Below, piece by piece: positions 35,063 through 44,980 of a stretch of 64,000 bases of DNA. How positions within the stretch are numbered: position 1 is the first letter of the stretch; every line of letters starts with the position of its first letter. The notes beneath the pieces were generated by a model that saw only the letters and a program-made list of their open reading frames with translations, was not told the origin of the DNA and made no database searches. The position numbers were made by a program, and so were the translations under genes. The stretch is from an uncultured Dokdonia sp. (GTDB lineage: Bacteria; Bacteroidota; Bacteroidia; Flavobacteriales; Flavobacteriaceae), in contig NZ_CANLOB010000006.1 in the NCBI RefSeq assembly GCF_947492815.1, positions 1 through 64,000 on the forward strand, read 5' to 3'.

Positions 35063-35324
35063 TATACATACGTAAGACTATTTAAAGTATCATATGGTTA
35101 CAGGATTTGTTAGAAAAGTTACTAAAAAGAACATACATGGGTGATCTACTGTTACCGAAATGCTTCTCATCTTCCATAAAACAGTAAGATTACATCATAT
35201 CGTACTATCTTAAAATTCTATAAACTATTATAAATCAACTATATTTATAAGAGCATACGCTATATTTCATCAACGTACTCCTATTATAATATTCTTGTAA
35301 TGACTAACTAAAATAAAAGCTCAC

Positions 35325-36278
35325 ATGGATAATTTAGACACTTATAATAATCTAAACGATAAGAGAAGTACTTTTTGCACATCGCATAACAGTTATCATT
35401 ATACCATTGATACGATTGAACAATTTGATGAATGGTATAATAGTGAACTCTATCTAAACACAGAAGAAAAAAGATTTATCTATAGAGGAATGAGTTCTGC
35501 AACATATAAACTATACAACTCTGCGCAAAGGTTTTGGATACTCAACTCACTTACAAAATGGAAGGGTAAAGAAAATATTGAATATCTTAAAATGTTTAAG
35601 TTTATGCTGAATAGGGCAAAGAAAGATTTTCTATTCAAAAAAGTTTTTGAATTCTATAGGTTGAAAAATTGGGAAATTGATTTTCCATTAATGAGCATTC
35701 TTCAACATTATGGTGCTCCAACACCGCTTTTAGACTGGACCTATAATTTTGATGTTGGCTTATACTTTGCTACTGAAAAAATAAATTATCATGGAACTTC
35801 TAATTCTATTAAAGATTACTTTTCAATTTATAAAATCGATAAAGAGCTAAATCCAAATTATAATTTTATTAATTTAAAAGGAATACCAAGAAATGAAACT
35901 CCAAAAGTAGATGATTACTATAGGTATATTGATCAAGAGAATCTGATTTACTTTTTATCAGATTTTGAGGATAAAACAATTACCAAGAAAAATATCATAA
36001 GTCAGTTTACCTCGATTTATAATCAAAATATAATTCCTCAGGAAGGATTACTTATTTTCAATCCATTCCCAAATACCCCATTCGAAGATTATTTTAGAAA
36101 TAGCCAACCTGACAACAAACCTATTTATTGCATTAATATTCATAAGCATATGGCAGAATACATTAGGAGACGATTAAAAAAGAAAAAGATTACGAAAGCA
36201 TTTATCTACCCAAGTATAGCAGATAATGCGAAGAATGCATTAAACACCTATTTGGATGATATTACAAAACTCCAGTAA
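35325..36278 (+). CDS. FRG-domain protein
   Basis: 317 residues. The FRG domain is recognised by YRGMSSATYKLYNSAQRF near residue 50 and, further on, LQHYGAPTPLLDWTYNFDVGLYFA near 128-150, with the invariant QH(Y)G and LDWT segments. FRG proteins occur in mobile islands and some anti-phage systems, with unknown biochemistry. This copy has no fused effector. It is AT-rich and stands alone, followed by a small dyad (36281-36311) and a DoxX-like gene. No signal peptide, so cytoplasmic. Confidence 0.85.
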   Translation: MDNLDTYNNLNDKRSTFCTSHNSYHYTIDTIEQFDEWYNSELYLNTEEKRFIYRGMSSATYKLYNSAQRFWILNSLTKWKGKENIEYLKMFKFMLNRAKKDFLFKKVFEFYRLKNWEIDFPLMSILQHYGAPTPLLDWTYNFDVGLYFATEKINYHGTSNSIKDYFSIYKIDKELNPNYNFINLKGIPRNETPKVDDYYRYIDQENLIYFLSDFEDKTITKKNIISQFTSIYNQNIIPQEGLLIFNPFPNTPFEDYFRNSQPDNKPIYCINIHKHMAEYIRRRLKKKKITKAFIYPSIADNAKNALNTYLDDITKLQ

Positions 36279-36280
36279 AA

Positions 36281-36311
36281 CGATATTAAATGATTTGAAG
36301 TAACAATATCG
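36281..36311. repeat. 7-bp inverted repeat after the FRG gene
   Basis: CGATATT at 36281-36287 pairs with AATATCG at 36305-36311, 3 bp after the FRG stop codon. A weak terminator or a remnant of a recombination site. The sequence before the next gene contains CTAACGTTCAAGC, similar to the cores at 17.8 and 18.7 kb. Confidence 0.45.
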
Positions 36312-36389
36312 GAAGCTATCCGTCTTGAGTTTGAATGGTTACATACAGCCATTTTATTTCTAACTAACGTTCAAGCGAATTCCGATTAT

Positions 36390-37301
36390 ATGAAAAAGTT
36401 AATAACGCTGAAAAACATTAAAACTGTACTTACATATTTAGTGATTTACTATTTATCTGTTAAAATGATTTGTTTTGCGATCCCTAAAATTCTTTTTATG
36501 CAGTTTAGAATTCCAAGTTATTCAGCTTATGTAACACTTGCTGAAATGTCAGAATATATGCATATGTGGTCATTTTTTGGCAGATCGCATAACTATAATA
36601 TTTTTTTAGGAATTACAGAGTTTTTAATAGGTGCATTGATTCTATTTAAAAGAACACGATTAATAGCATTACTGATATCATTTGGCGTTTGCATTAATAT
36701 ATTAATTTTAAATATTGAATTTAAAATTCTATTTGCAACTTATCATATATTATTGGATTTTACGATCACTATTATTTTACTTTCAGGTTATCGAAAAGAC
36801 CTTTACCGTTTTTTTATCAAACTTGGTGGTAAACGAAATGGGGTGATTTTAAAATCAAAAAAGAAAGTTGTTACATTATTTCCGTGTGTTTTTCTCATTC
36901 TAATTTCTGTTTCTTATTTCTCTTTTTCTTTATACGTGAAATCAACATATATAGGTGATGCAAACATCATTGGTGCATACACAATTGAAAAAATAAATAT
37001 AAAGGACTCTATTTTTAAACCTAGTATAGGAGCTATTGGAAAAGAACCCATGATATTTCTTGAAAATAACAATCAATTTATATTATCTACAGAAGACACA
37101 CTATATGTAGGTGCTTACAAAATAGACAATAAAGATATTATCATTACTCTTAATAACTCAACAAGATTTGGAATGAAATCTTTTACAGGCATCATGAATG
37201 CTAATCATTTAGAAGGAAAAAATGATAATGGAAATCCTATACATATATCTTATAAGAGAATCTCTGGCAAAAAAAATTATCTAAATGATTTGTATAGATA
37301 G
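36390..37301 (+). CDS. DoxX-like membrane protein with extra C-terminal domain
   Basis: 303 residues. Four membrane segments in residues 10-140 have the pattern of DoxX-type proteins, then a fifth near 165-185, and an extracytoplasmic beta-rich tail (190-303). Function unknown. It is preceded by a CTAACGTT-containing gap like other accessory genes of this window. Confidence 0.7.
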   Translation: MKKLITLKNIKTVLTYLVIYYLSVKMICFAIPKILFMQFRIPSYSAYVTLAEMSEYMHMWSFFGRSHNYNIFLGITEFLIGALILFKRTRLIALLISFGVCINILILNIEFKILFATYHILLDFTITIILLSGYRKDLYRFFIKLGGKRNGVILKSKKKVVTLFPCVFLILISVSYFSFSLYVKSTYIGDANIIGAYTIEKINIKDSIFKPSIGAIGKEPMIFLENNNQFILSTEDTLYVGAYKIDNKDIIITLNNSTRFGMKSFTGIMNANHLEGKNDNGNPIHISYKRISGKKNYLNDLYR

Positions 37302-37467
37302 TTACTCAAATTAGTACTACCTATTATTGTATGTCATAACTATTATATAAATACATACATATCTATTATATTTAGGAATGTGGAATATATCATACATATG
37401 CCTATAGTATATAAATGTCTTTCTGCTTAAAAAAGAATTTTACTTTTAAAACAGTTAATGCTCAATA

Positions 37468-38400
37468 ATGAACGATAAGGATTACTTTTCTCATGTATAT
37501 GAAATCGCGAGTCACCTCAACAAAGAGTTCTCTTTACATGCTGCGCTTCGTAAATCGTTAGAGAAGACTACTGAAATCTTGAATATTGAAACAGGATGGA
37601 TTTGGCTGACTGAACCTGATAACGAATCTGTTTATTTAGCTGTTTCTCATAATTTACCGCCTGCGTTAAGCAATCATCCTGAACGCTTATCGGGTTGGTG
37701 TTACTGTATCAAGCAATACTTCGCAGACGATATTAGCCAGGCAGTGAACATCAGCGAAATTGCCTGCTCACGATTAAAAGATATCAGCTCAGGCACCAAT
37801 GATTTAAAATTTCATGCAACTATCCCAATTATCATTAATGATCAAAAGGTAGGTCTCATTAACTTACTAAGTAAAGAAACACGACAACTTAATGAAAAAG
37901 AACTAACCATTCTGAATACGATTAGTGAATTGGTTGGAACTGCGATACAACGTACCCGTTTACAACATGCTACTAGTAATGTAGTGCCAGAAACAACCTT
38001 GAGTAAAATCTCTGAGGCAGTACTGTTTCCTAATATAGAAGCTATCATTTCATCTCTTGAAAGCACAAAGAGTGACAAAAACAAAATAAAAGAAGCTCTT
38101 AATAAAGCAGCAGACTTACAAAAACAATTAAAAACCCTACTTAAGGAAACAGTAGCAATAGAACAAACAGGAAAAACTATCCAGGAGTTTAGTTACCCGG
38201 AAATACCTATTACAAAACGAGAGCTTCAAGTACTTACACTTATAAAAAAAGGACTTACTAATGAGCAGATCGGCACACAACTATTCATCACAGAACGAAC
38301 TGTCAAATTTCATATTACTGCCATACTCTCCAAACTCAATGCTACCAATCGTACAGAAGCCGTAGATATTGGTTTCAAAAGAGGACTTTTTAGTTTATAA
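37468..38400 (+). CDS. GAF-domain LuxR-type transcriptional regulator
   Basis: 310 residues. A GAF-like sensory domain at about 15-175 (with a CYC pair near residues 76-78 in LSGWCYCIKQYF), a helical connector, and a C-terminal LuxR helix-turn-helix (ITKRELQVLTLIKKGLTNEQIGTQLFITERTVKFHITAILSKL). No receiver domain, so it likely binds a small ligand or redox signal directly. A 9-bp dyad lies just after its stop and upstream of the VOC gene. Confidence 0.92.
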   Translation: MNDKDYFSHVYEIASHLNKEFSLHAALRKSLEKTTEILNIETGWIWLTEPDNESVYLAVSHNLPPALSNHPERLSGWCYCIKQYFADDISQAVNISEIACSRLKDISSGTNDLKFHATIPIIINDQKVGLINLLSKETRQLNEKELTILNTISELVGTAIQRTRLQHATSNVVPETTLSKISEAVLFPNIEAIISSLESTKSDKNKIKEALNKAADLQKQLKTLLKETVAIEQTGKTIQEFSYPEIPITKRELQVLTLIKKGLTNEQIGTQLFITERTVKFHITAILSKLNATNRTEAVDIGFKRGLFSL

Positions 38401-38418
38401 CCATTATTAAATCGTCAT

Positions 38419-38440
38419 TACCTGTACCAAAGTACAGGTA
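38419..38440. promoter_or_regulatory. perfect 9-bp dyad TACCTGTAC-CAAA-GTACAGGTA
   Basis: Located 19 bp after the LuxR-type regulator and 76 bp before the VOC gene. It could be a terminator stem with a short U-rich tail or an operator for the regulator. Confidence 0.6.
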
Positions 38441-38515
38441 TCTTTCTGTACATAAGTTCGTTTTACATATCATTCTCTCTGTTGATATTTGTCCTAACTA
38501 ATAAACATTTTATTT

Positions 38516-38947
38516 ATGACACAACATATATATTTAGAACACGCAAACATTACCGTAAGTAACCTACAAGATGCGATACATTTTTTTCAAACTGCATTTC
38601 CTCATTTTAAAATACGTGGTGGTGGTAATGATGTTAGAGAATGGGTTCATCTAGGAGATGATCATACGTATGTTGCTATTAATCAAGCAACAGAAAATCA
38701 TATAAAAGCTGAAAATAACTATGAGAAAATTGGCATCAACCATTTAGCATTTGTTGTGCCTAATGTAGAAGACATTACAAAAAATCTTTTAAGTAATGGG
38801 TATCAAAGAGATTACCCAAAACAAGTAGAAGAATTCAGGATTAGAGATTATTTTGCAGATGCAGATGGAAATCAGTTTGAATTTGTGCAATATCTCAGTG
38901 AGATACCCGAAGAAAGAAATAAGTATAGTAACTATGTCCGGAACTAA
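38516..38947 (+). CDS. glyoxalase/VOC-fold protein
   Basis: 143 residues of VOC type: EHANITVSNLQDAIHFFQTAF at the start and YFADADGNQFEFVQYL near the end, with metal ligands conserved. It follows the GAF-LuxR regulator and may be its target. Substrate unknown. Confidence 0.87.
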   Translation: MTQHIYLEHANITVSNLQDAIHFFQTAFPHFKIRGGGNDVREWVHLGDDHTYVAINQATENHIKAENNYEKIGINHLAFVVPNVEDITKNLLSNGYQRDYPKQVEEFRIRDYFADADGNQFEFVQYLSEIPEERNKYSNYVRN

Positions 38948-39087
38948 AATGTCTGTTTTACATTACTTTGATTCCTGTCTTAGTTTTCGCGCAAGCAAAA
39001 AAACTTTATAAATTATGTAACCGTTTTTAAAAACCTTCCGTCATATGAGCAAATAAATAATTTGTAATCAATTAAAAATCGACAATT

Positions 39088-39426
39088 ATGGGAGGAGAAA
39101 TTATCGTTGTATTATGCATTTTTGGATCTTTGTTTGGAATCGCATATCTACATTATTCTACACGTAACAAAGAGCGTTTAGCACTTATAGAAAAAGGAAT
39201 GGATGCTGGAATCTTTAAGCAAACAAGAGAAGCACCACCTATTTGGAAAGTACTCGTACTGAATATAGCCTTATTATTAATGGGTATTGGGACAGGAATT
39301 CTAATTGCATTATTGTTTCAAGAAACATTAGGGTATCATGACGCACTATATCCAGGAATCATTTTCTTAATGGCTGGAACGGGCCTTCTTACGGGATTCT
39401 TCTTAACAAGAAAATTAGTAAAGTAA
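39088..39426 (+). CDS. DUF6249-type small membrane protein
   Basis: 112 residues with three hydrophobic segments. The ERLALIEKGMDAGIF segment after the first membrane helix is characteristic of a family common in Bacteroidetes, often near ECF sigma and anti-sigma genes. Function unknown. Ends at a strong terminator. Confidence 0.82.
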   Translation: MGGEIIVVLCIFGSLFGIAYLHYSTRNKERLALIEKGMDAGIFKQTREAPPIWKVLVLNIALLLMGIGTGILIALLFQETLGYHDALYPGIIFLMAGTGLLTGFFLTRKLVK

Positions 39427-39451
39427 CTGTATAACACATTGCTTTTGATAG

Positions 39452-39490
39452 TCAGGTGAGCATATGAGTATGCTTACCTGATTTTTTTTG
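39452..39490 (+). terminator. terminator after the DUF6249-type gene
   Basis: 13-pair stem (one G-U) between 39452-39464 and 39469-39481, followed by eight T. Confidence 0.93.
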
Positions 39491-39592
39491 CTATAAAAAA
39501 TAGCAATAGTATATAGTTTTGTACTTAAATAAACTCAGCAAAACTCTCGCATTGCTAGTTATTTAAAAGCAGAAAAAGGAAAATATATCCTA

Positions 39593-41788
39593 TTAATTAG
39601 CTACCTCGCTAATAAACTTGATCCGATAGAGACGTAATTCTTCGTCATCATAATCTCCATCAAACTCTTCAAGAGCTGCTTCTATACCGTCAGTTTCTGA
39701 CTCCATAAAATACTCATGCAATTCTTCCTGTTGATCTTCATCTAGAATATCATCAATCCAATATGAGATATTAAGTTTGGTACCACTGTAGACAATCGCT
39801 TCCATCTCTTTAATAAAATCTGGCATTTCTTTACCCTTAGCAGATGCGATATCATCTAATGGCAACTTACGATCTACATTTTGAATAATGTATAATTTAA
39901 GTCCGCTATTGGCTCCTGTACTTTTGACAATAAGGTCATCAGGACGTAAAATATCATTTTCCGCCACATACTTCTCTATAAGAGAAACAAACTCTTTTCC
40001 ATATTTTTTGGCTTTGCCATCTCCAACTCCATGAACAGAAGAAAGTTCTTCGATCGTCATTGGATATTTAATAGCCATATCATTTATAGAAGGATCTTGG
40101 AAAACGATATAAGGAGGTACATTTAATTTTTTAGATACTTTTTTACGTAAGTCTTTTAGCATCTCTACTAATTTCTTATCGGCTCCACCACCTTTGGCAC
40201 CTGAGACAATTTGATTACTCGCGCTTTCATCATATACATGATCATCTGTCATCATAAATGACAATGGTGTATCTATAAATGTAAGTCCTTTTTCAGTAAT
40301 TTTTATCACTCCGTAGGTTTCTATATCTTTTGAGATATACCCTGCTACAAGGGCTTGACGTAACAATGCATGCCAATACGTTTTCTCACGTTCTTTTCCA
40401 CAACCAAAGAAGGGTTGTAAATGTGTTTTATGTGAGGTAATAATAGCATTTTCGGTACCTAGCATGGTAAAGACTAACTCTTTACTCTTATAAATTTGGT
40501 TAGTATCGCGTACTACTTTGAGTACTTTAACTAACTCATCTTTAGCCTCATGTTTCTTTTTAGGATGACGCATATTGTCATCTAGCATTCCTCCTTCTCC
40601 TGTCTCATTATCAAACTCTTCTCCAAAGTAGTGTAAGATAAATTTACGTCTAGACATGCTAGTCTCTGCATAGGCAACTACTTCTTGAAGTAAAGCTTGT
40701 CCTATTTCCTGCTCTGCTACAGGTTTTCCGCTCATAAATTTTTCGAGCTTCTCAATATCTTTATAGGCATAAAAAGCCAAACAATGTCCTTCTCCTCCAT
40801 CACGACCTGCACGACCAGTCTCTTGATAATAACTTTCTATACTCTTAGGAATATCGTGATGTATTACAAATCGCACATCAGGTTTATCGATTCCCATTCC
40901 AAAGGCAATGGTTGCCACGACCACATCTACATCTTCCATCAAAAACATATCTTGATGTTTGGCACGTGTTTTAGCATCTAATCCTGCATGATAGGGTACT
41001 GCCTTCAATCCATTTACTTGGAGCGTTTGTGCTAATTCTTCTACACGCTTTCGCGAAAGACAATACACAATACCACTCTTCCCTTCATTCTGTTTTACAA
41101 ATCGAATGATATCGCCATCAACATCTTTTGTTTTAGGGCGAATTTCATAATAAAGATTTGGTCTATTAAAAGACGCTTTAAAGGTGTTAGCATTAGTAAT
41201 TCCTAAATTCTTAAGAATATCTTCTTGTACTTTAGGAGTTGCCGTTGCTGTTACCGCGATAATAGGAATATTATCACCTATACGTTTTATGATATTACGA
41301 AGATTACGATATTCCGGTCTAAAATCATGTCCCCATTCTGAAATACAGTGTGCCTCATCTATCGCTAAAAAAGAGATAGGAACAGATCGTAAAAACTCTG
41401 CGTTTTCTTCTTTGGTTAGTGATTCTGGAGCTACATATAGTAGCTTTGTAACACCTCTAGAAATATCTTCCTTTACGGTTTTAATTTCTCCTTTTGTTAA
41501 TGAAGAATTTAACACATGCGCGATCCCATCTTCTTGAGAGATACCTCGCAGTGCATCAACTTGGTTTTTCATTAACGCAATTAATGGAGAAACCACGATT
41601 GCTGTACCTCCTTGAAGTAGTGCTGGTAATTGGTAACATAGTGATTTTCCGCCACCTGTGGGCATAATCACAAATGTATGATCTCCTCCAACAATACTTT
41701 TGATTACTTCTTCTTGAAGCCCTTTGAACTGCCCAAAACCAAAATATTTCTTAAGTGCAGCGTGTAAGTCTAATTGCCCAGTATTCAT
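39593..41788 (-). CDS. recQ: ATP-dependent DNA helicase RecQ
   Basis: 731 residues. Helicase motifs are MPTGGGKSLCYQLPA (motif I), DEAHCISEWGHDFRP (motif II) and QETGRAGRDG (motif VI). These are followed by an RQC region and an HRDC-like domain (MTIEELSSVHGVGDGKAKKYGKEF) and an acidic C-terminus. It unwinds recombination and replication intermediates. The palindrome at 41046 encodes LSRKR between motifs, a segment normally conserved in RecQ. Divergent from kdsD. Confidence 0.97.
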   Translation of the reverse strand: MNTGQLDLHAALKKYFGFGQFKGLQEEVIKSIVGGDHTFVIMPTGGGKSLCYQLPALLQGGTAIVVSPLIALMKNQVDALRGISQEDGIAHVLNSSLTKGEIKTVKEDISRGVTKLLYVAPESLTKEENAEFLRSVPISFLAIDEAHCISEWGHDFRPEYRNLRNIIKRIGDNIPIIAVTATATPKVQEDILKNLGITNANTFKASFNRPNLYYEIRPKTKDVDGDIIRFVKQNEGKSGIVYCLSRKRVEELAQTLQVNGLKAVPYHAGLDAKTRAKHQDMFLMEDVDVVVATIAFGMGIDKPDVRFVIHHDIPKSIESYYQETGRAGRDGGEGHCLAFYAYKDIEKLEKFMSGKPVAEQEIGQALLQEVVAYAETSMSRRKFILHYFGEEFDNETGEGGMLDDNMRHPKKKHEAKDELVKVLKVVRDTNQIYKSKELVFTMLGTENAIITSHKTHLQPFFGCGKEREKTYWHALLRQALVAGYISKDIETYGVIKITEKGLTFIDTPLSFMMTDDHVYDESASNQIVSGAKGGGADKKLVEMLKDLRKKVSKKLNVPPYIVFQDPSINDMAIKYPMTIEELSSVHGVGDGKAKKYGKEFVSLIEKYVAENDILRPDDLIVKSTGANSGLKLYIIQNVDRKLPLDDIASAKGKEMPDFIKEMEAIVYSGTKLNISYWIDDILDEDQQEELHEYFMESETDGIEAALEEFDGDYDDEELRLYRIKFISEVAN
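41046..41059. repeat. CGCTTTCGCGAAAG palindrome inside recQ
   Basis: 14 of 16 bases, read on the minus strand as L-S-R-K-R in YCLSRKRVEEL. Confidence 0.8.
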
Positions 41789-41809
41789 TTATTCTTGTGC
41801 ATTTTTGCA

Positions 41810-41817
41810 TACCTTTG
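41810..41817 (+). promoter_or_regulatory. probable -7 element of the kdsD promoter
   Basis: TACCTTTG matches the Bacteroidetes -7 consensus TAnnTTTG. The -33 region is poor (ATTT). It lies 57 bp upstream of the kdsD start codon. Confidence 0.45.
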
Positions 41818-41873
41818 TAGTATATAAATATAGTGAATTCCTTACGGTATACAAACCTAATAAAAACTAAATT

Positions 41874-42839
41874 TTGAATATTACTCAGCAAATAATTGCT
41901 AGCGCCCAGAAAACCATCGTTATAGAACAAGAAGCTATCGCGCATCTTCACTCCTTAATAGATGAAGAATTTGCAAAAGCAGTCGAAGTAATTTATAACT
42001 CTCTAGGACGTGTTATTATTACAGGAATAGGAAAAAGTGCCATTATTGCACAAAAAATAGTAGCGACTTTAAATAGTACAGGAACTCCTGCTATTTTTAT
42101 GCATGCCGCCGACGCAATTCATGGAGATTTAGGAACCATACTACAAGATGATGTTGTAATTTGTATTTCTAAAAGTGGAAATACGCCTGAGATTAAGGTA
42201 TTGGTTCCGCTTATCAAAAAAACAAACAATTCGCTTATTGCCATTACTTCTAATAGAGATTCTTTTCTAGGAACACAAGCCGATTTTGTACTACATGCGC
42301 ATGTAGCAGTAGAAGCTTGTCCTAATAACTTAGCACCTACCACTAGTACAACAGCACAATTAGTCATAGGAGATGCTGTAGCTGTAGCCTTATTAGACCT
42401 TAAAGGGTTTTCTGATAAAGATTTTGCAAAATACCATCCTGGTGGAGCATTAGGTAAAAAATTGTACTTACGGGTAAGTGATCTTACTCAAATACACGAA
42501 AAACCATCTGTAGCACCAGAGGCAAGCATTAAGGAAGTCATCGTAGAAATATCTGCAAAACGATTAGGCGTTACCGCAGTAGTAGAAAACAAAAAAATTA
42601 TAGGAATTATCACTGATGGAGATTTACGAAGAATGCTTTCTAAAAACGATAACTTTGAAGGACTCACCGCTAGAGATATTATGAGCGCTTCTCCTAAGAC
42701 TATTGAGAATGATGCCATGGCCGTTACAGCAAAACGTATCCTAGAAGAAAACGGAATTAGCCAGTTATTAGCAACAGATCAAGAAACATATAGTGGTGTT
42801 GTACACATACACGATTTAATAAAAGAAGGAATTATTTAA
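41874..42839 (+). CDS. kdsD: arabinose-5-phosphate isomerase (KdsD/KpsF/GutQ)
   Basis: 321 residues from a TTG start. No nearby upstream ATG exists, and the protein start matches the family (AQKTIVIEQEAIAHL). A SIS domain (VIITGIGKSAIIAQKIVATLNSTGTPA, CISKSGNTPEI) is followed by two CBS domains (210-321). It makes arabinose-5-phosphate for Kdo in lipopolysaccharide. The stop overlaps the tatC start (TAATG). Confidence 0.95.
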   Translation: MNITQQIIASAQKTIVIEQEAIAHLHSLIDEEFAKAVEVIYNSLGRVIITGIGKSAIIAQKIVATLNSTGTPAIFMHAADAIHGDLGTILQDDVVICISKSGNTPEIKVLVPLIKKTNNSLIAITSNRDSFLGTQADFVLHAHVAVEACPNNLAPTTSTTAQLVIGDAVAVALLDLKGFSDKDFAKYHPGGALGKKLYLRVSDLTQIHEKPSVAPEASIKEVIVEISAKRLGVTAVVENKKIIGIITDGDLRRMLSKNDNFEGLTARDIMSASPKTIENDAMAVTAKRILEENGISQLLATDQETYSGVVHIHDLIKEGII

Positions 42840-43684
42840 TGGCAGACCAAAAAACAAAAAAACAAGAAGCAGAAATGTCTTTCTTGGACCACCTTGAAGT
42901 ATTACGCTGGCATCTTATAAGATCTACACTTGCTGTTGTGATTATAGGTATTGTCGCTTTTATTTTTATAGATTTTTTATTCGAAGTCGTAATTCTTGGG
43001 CCTTCATATCCTGAATTCGTTTCTTATGATATCCTTTGTAAAATATCCGGCCTAGTAGGTATGGAAAAAGGATGTATTGGAGAAGGAGATTTAGATTTTA
43101 TTATCCAAAGTCGTAAAGTAGGCGCACAATTTAATACTGCTATCTGGACATCTATTACAACAGGTGTTGTTGTAGGTTTTCCATATATACTATATGAATT
43201 TTGGAAGTTTATCTCGCCAGGACTCTATGAAAATGAGCGTAAAAGTTCTAAAGGGTTTATTATAATTGCTTCTTTATTATTCTTTATGGGTGCATTTTTT
43301 GGGTACTATATTATTGCTCCTTTATCTATTAATTTCTTATCAGGTTTTAAAGTCGCAGATACTATCCAAAATGAGTTTGATATTGATTCTTATGTTGGTT
43401 TAATGAGAGCTTCTATCTTAGCTGCAGGTATTATATTTGAACTTCCTATTATTATATATTTTCTTACTAAAATTGGACTAGTAACTCCACAATTCTTACG
43501 GAAAAATAGAAAATATGCTTTAGTGATCGTATTGATTCTTTCTGCCATTATTACACCGCCAGATGTTTCAACACAAGTTATTGTAGCAGTTCCTATACTA
43601 ATCTTATATGAAATAAGTATCGTAATAAGTCGCATTGTTATAAAACGAGAAGAAAAAAGACTAAAAAAGCAGCAAGCAGTATAA
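42839..43684 (+). CDS. tatC: Sec-independent protein translocase subunit TatC
   Basis: 281 residues with six membrane segments. Family marks are SFLDHLEVLRWHLIRS at the N-terminus, the conserved ISPGLYENERK cytoplasmic loop and the LSAIITPPDVSTQ segment. It receives twin-arginine signal peptides. It overlaps kdsD by one base. Confidence 0.97.
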   Translation: MADQKTKKQEAEMSFLDHLEVLRWHLIRSTLAVVIIGIVAFIFIDFLFEVVILGPSYPEFVSYDILCKISGLVGMEKGCIGEGDLDFIIQSRKVGAQFNTAIWTSITTGVVVGFPYILYEFWKFISPGLYENERKSSKGFIIIASLLFFMGAFFGYYIIAPLSINFLSGFKVADTIQNEFDIDSYVGLMRASILAAGIIFELPIIIYFLTKIGLVTPQFLRKNRKYALVIVLILSAIITPPDVSTQVIVAVPILILYEISIVISRIVIKREEKRLKKQQAV

Positions 43685-43710
43685 AGTTGTTGCAAATATA
43701 ATATCATAAG

Positions 43711-43730
43711 ATTTCCGCCTTCGCGGAAAT
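43711..43730. repeat. 8-bp hairpin after tatC
   Basis: ATTTCCGC-CTTC-GCGGAAAT, perfect stem, between tatC and the AhpD-like gene. It shares a TTCGCGGAAA core with the recurrent palindrome but is a distinct sequence. It may attenuate read-through. Confidence 0.6.
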
Positions 43731-43744
43731 AAAAAATAAAATCT

Positions 43745-44095
43745 ATGAGTCAGAAAATAGAAGAATTTAATGAGTATCGTACACGTATGAACGATATGAT
43801 CCTTGGTGATAACAATAAAATTGTTAAGCGTATTTTTAACTTAGATACTAATGCTTTTACAGCAGGAGCATTAGATATAAAAACAAAAGAACTCTTAGGC
43901 CTAGTAGCTTCTACTGTATTGCGTTGTGATGATTGTATAAAGTATCATCTTGAAACAGCATACAAAGAAGGCGTTACTAGAGAAGAGATGATGGAAACTA
44001 TGAGTATTGCTACCCTTGTAGGCGGTACTATTGTAATACCACATTTACGTAAAGCTAGAGAATTCTGGCATGAACTAGAAACACAAAACGATTAA
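43745..44095 (+). CDS. carboxymuconolactone decarboxylase/AhpD-like protein
   Basis: 116 residues, all-helical. Contains the C-x-x-C motif in CDDCIKYHLETA with the downstream His, as in AhpD-like alkylhydroperoxidases, and the MMETMSIATLVGGT segment. Possible peroxidase-type redox role. It lies in a plus-strand run between tatC and lptB. Confidence 0.9.
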   Translation: MSQKIEEFNEYRTRMNDMILGDNNKIVKRIFNLDTNAFTAGALDIKTKELLGLVASTVLRCDDCIKYHLETAYKEGVTREEMMETMSIATLVGGTIVIPHLRKAREFWHELETQND

Positions 44096-44172
44096 CTAAG
44101 TAGCGTTAATACATTCCTAAAGTAATTGATGGTTTTATTACAAATCCATTGAAACACGTATATTTACGATCT

Positions 44173-44913
44173 ATGAAGCTAAGTGCAGAAAATCTAATGA
44201 AATCATATAAAGGCCGAAAGGTTGTAAAAGGGATTTCTGTAGAAGTAAATCAAGGAGAAATTGTAGGACTTCTAGGGCCTAATGGTGCTGGAAAGACCAC
44301 TTCTTTCTATATGATTGTTGGACTTGTAAAACCTAACGGAGGTACCATCCATTTAGACAATCAAGAGATTACCAAATACCCGATGTACAAACGTGCTCAA
44401 AATGGTATCGGATATCTTGCACAAGAAGCCTCTGTATTTAGAAAAATGAGTATTGAAGACAACATTCTAAGCGTCTTACAATTAACAAAGCTTTCTAAAA
44501 AAGAGCAACTTCATAAGATGGAAGAACTCATTGAAGAGTTTAGCCTTGGACATATACGTAAAAACAGAGGAGATTTATTATCCGGAGGAGAACGTCGCCG
44601 TACTGAAATTGCTCGTGCACTAGCTACCTCTCCAAATTTTATACTCTTAGATGAACCTTTTGCAGGAGTAGATCCTGTAGCAGTAGAAGACATACAACGT
44701 ATTGTTGCTCAATTAAAAGATAAAAATATCGGTATTCTTATTACAGATCATAATGTTCAAGAAACTCTAGCAATTACCGATCGCACTTATTTAATGTTTG
44801 AAGGAAGCATCTTAAAACATGGTATTCCTGAAGAACTTGCTGCAGATGAAATGGTACGTAAAGTATATCTTGGACAAAATTTTGAACTTCGAAAGAAAAA
44901 AATATTTGATTAA
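44173..44913 (+). CDS. lptB: lipopolysaccharide export ABC ATPase LptB
   Basis: 246 residues from the ATG at 44173. A TTG at 44149 would add eight residues but the family starts near MKLSAENL. Walker [10 protein letters not shown], signature [15 protein letters not shown], Walker [13 protein letters not shown] and the switch ITDHN are present. It powers LPS transport from the inner membrane with LptFG. Followed by a terminator at 44930. Confidence 0.96.
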   Translation: MKLSAENLMKSYKGRKVVKGISVEVNQGEIVGLLGPNGAGKTTSFYMIVGLVKPNGGTIHLDNQEITKYPMYKRAQNGIGYLAQEASVFRKMSIEDNILSVLQLTKLSKKEQLHKMEELIEEFSLGHIRKNRGDLLSGGERRRTEIARALATSPNFILLDEPFAGVDPVAVEDIQRIVAQLKDKNIGILITDHNVQETLAITDRTYLMFEGSILKHGIPEELAADEMVRKVYLGQNFELRKKKIFD

Positions 44914-44929
44914 AATAAATCAAAAACAG

Positions 44930-44963
44930 AAATCCCTTTTCAATACTGAAAAGGGATTTTTTA
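44930..44963 (+). terminator. terminator after lptB
   Basis: Perfect 13-bp stem (AAATCCCTTTTCA/TGAAAAGGGATTT), 4-base loop, T-run. Also usable for the convergent minus-strand gene. Confidence 0.93.
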
Positions 44964-44980
44964 TAATATAGTAAACAATA

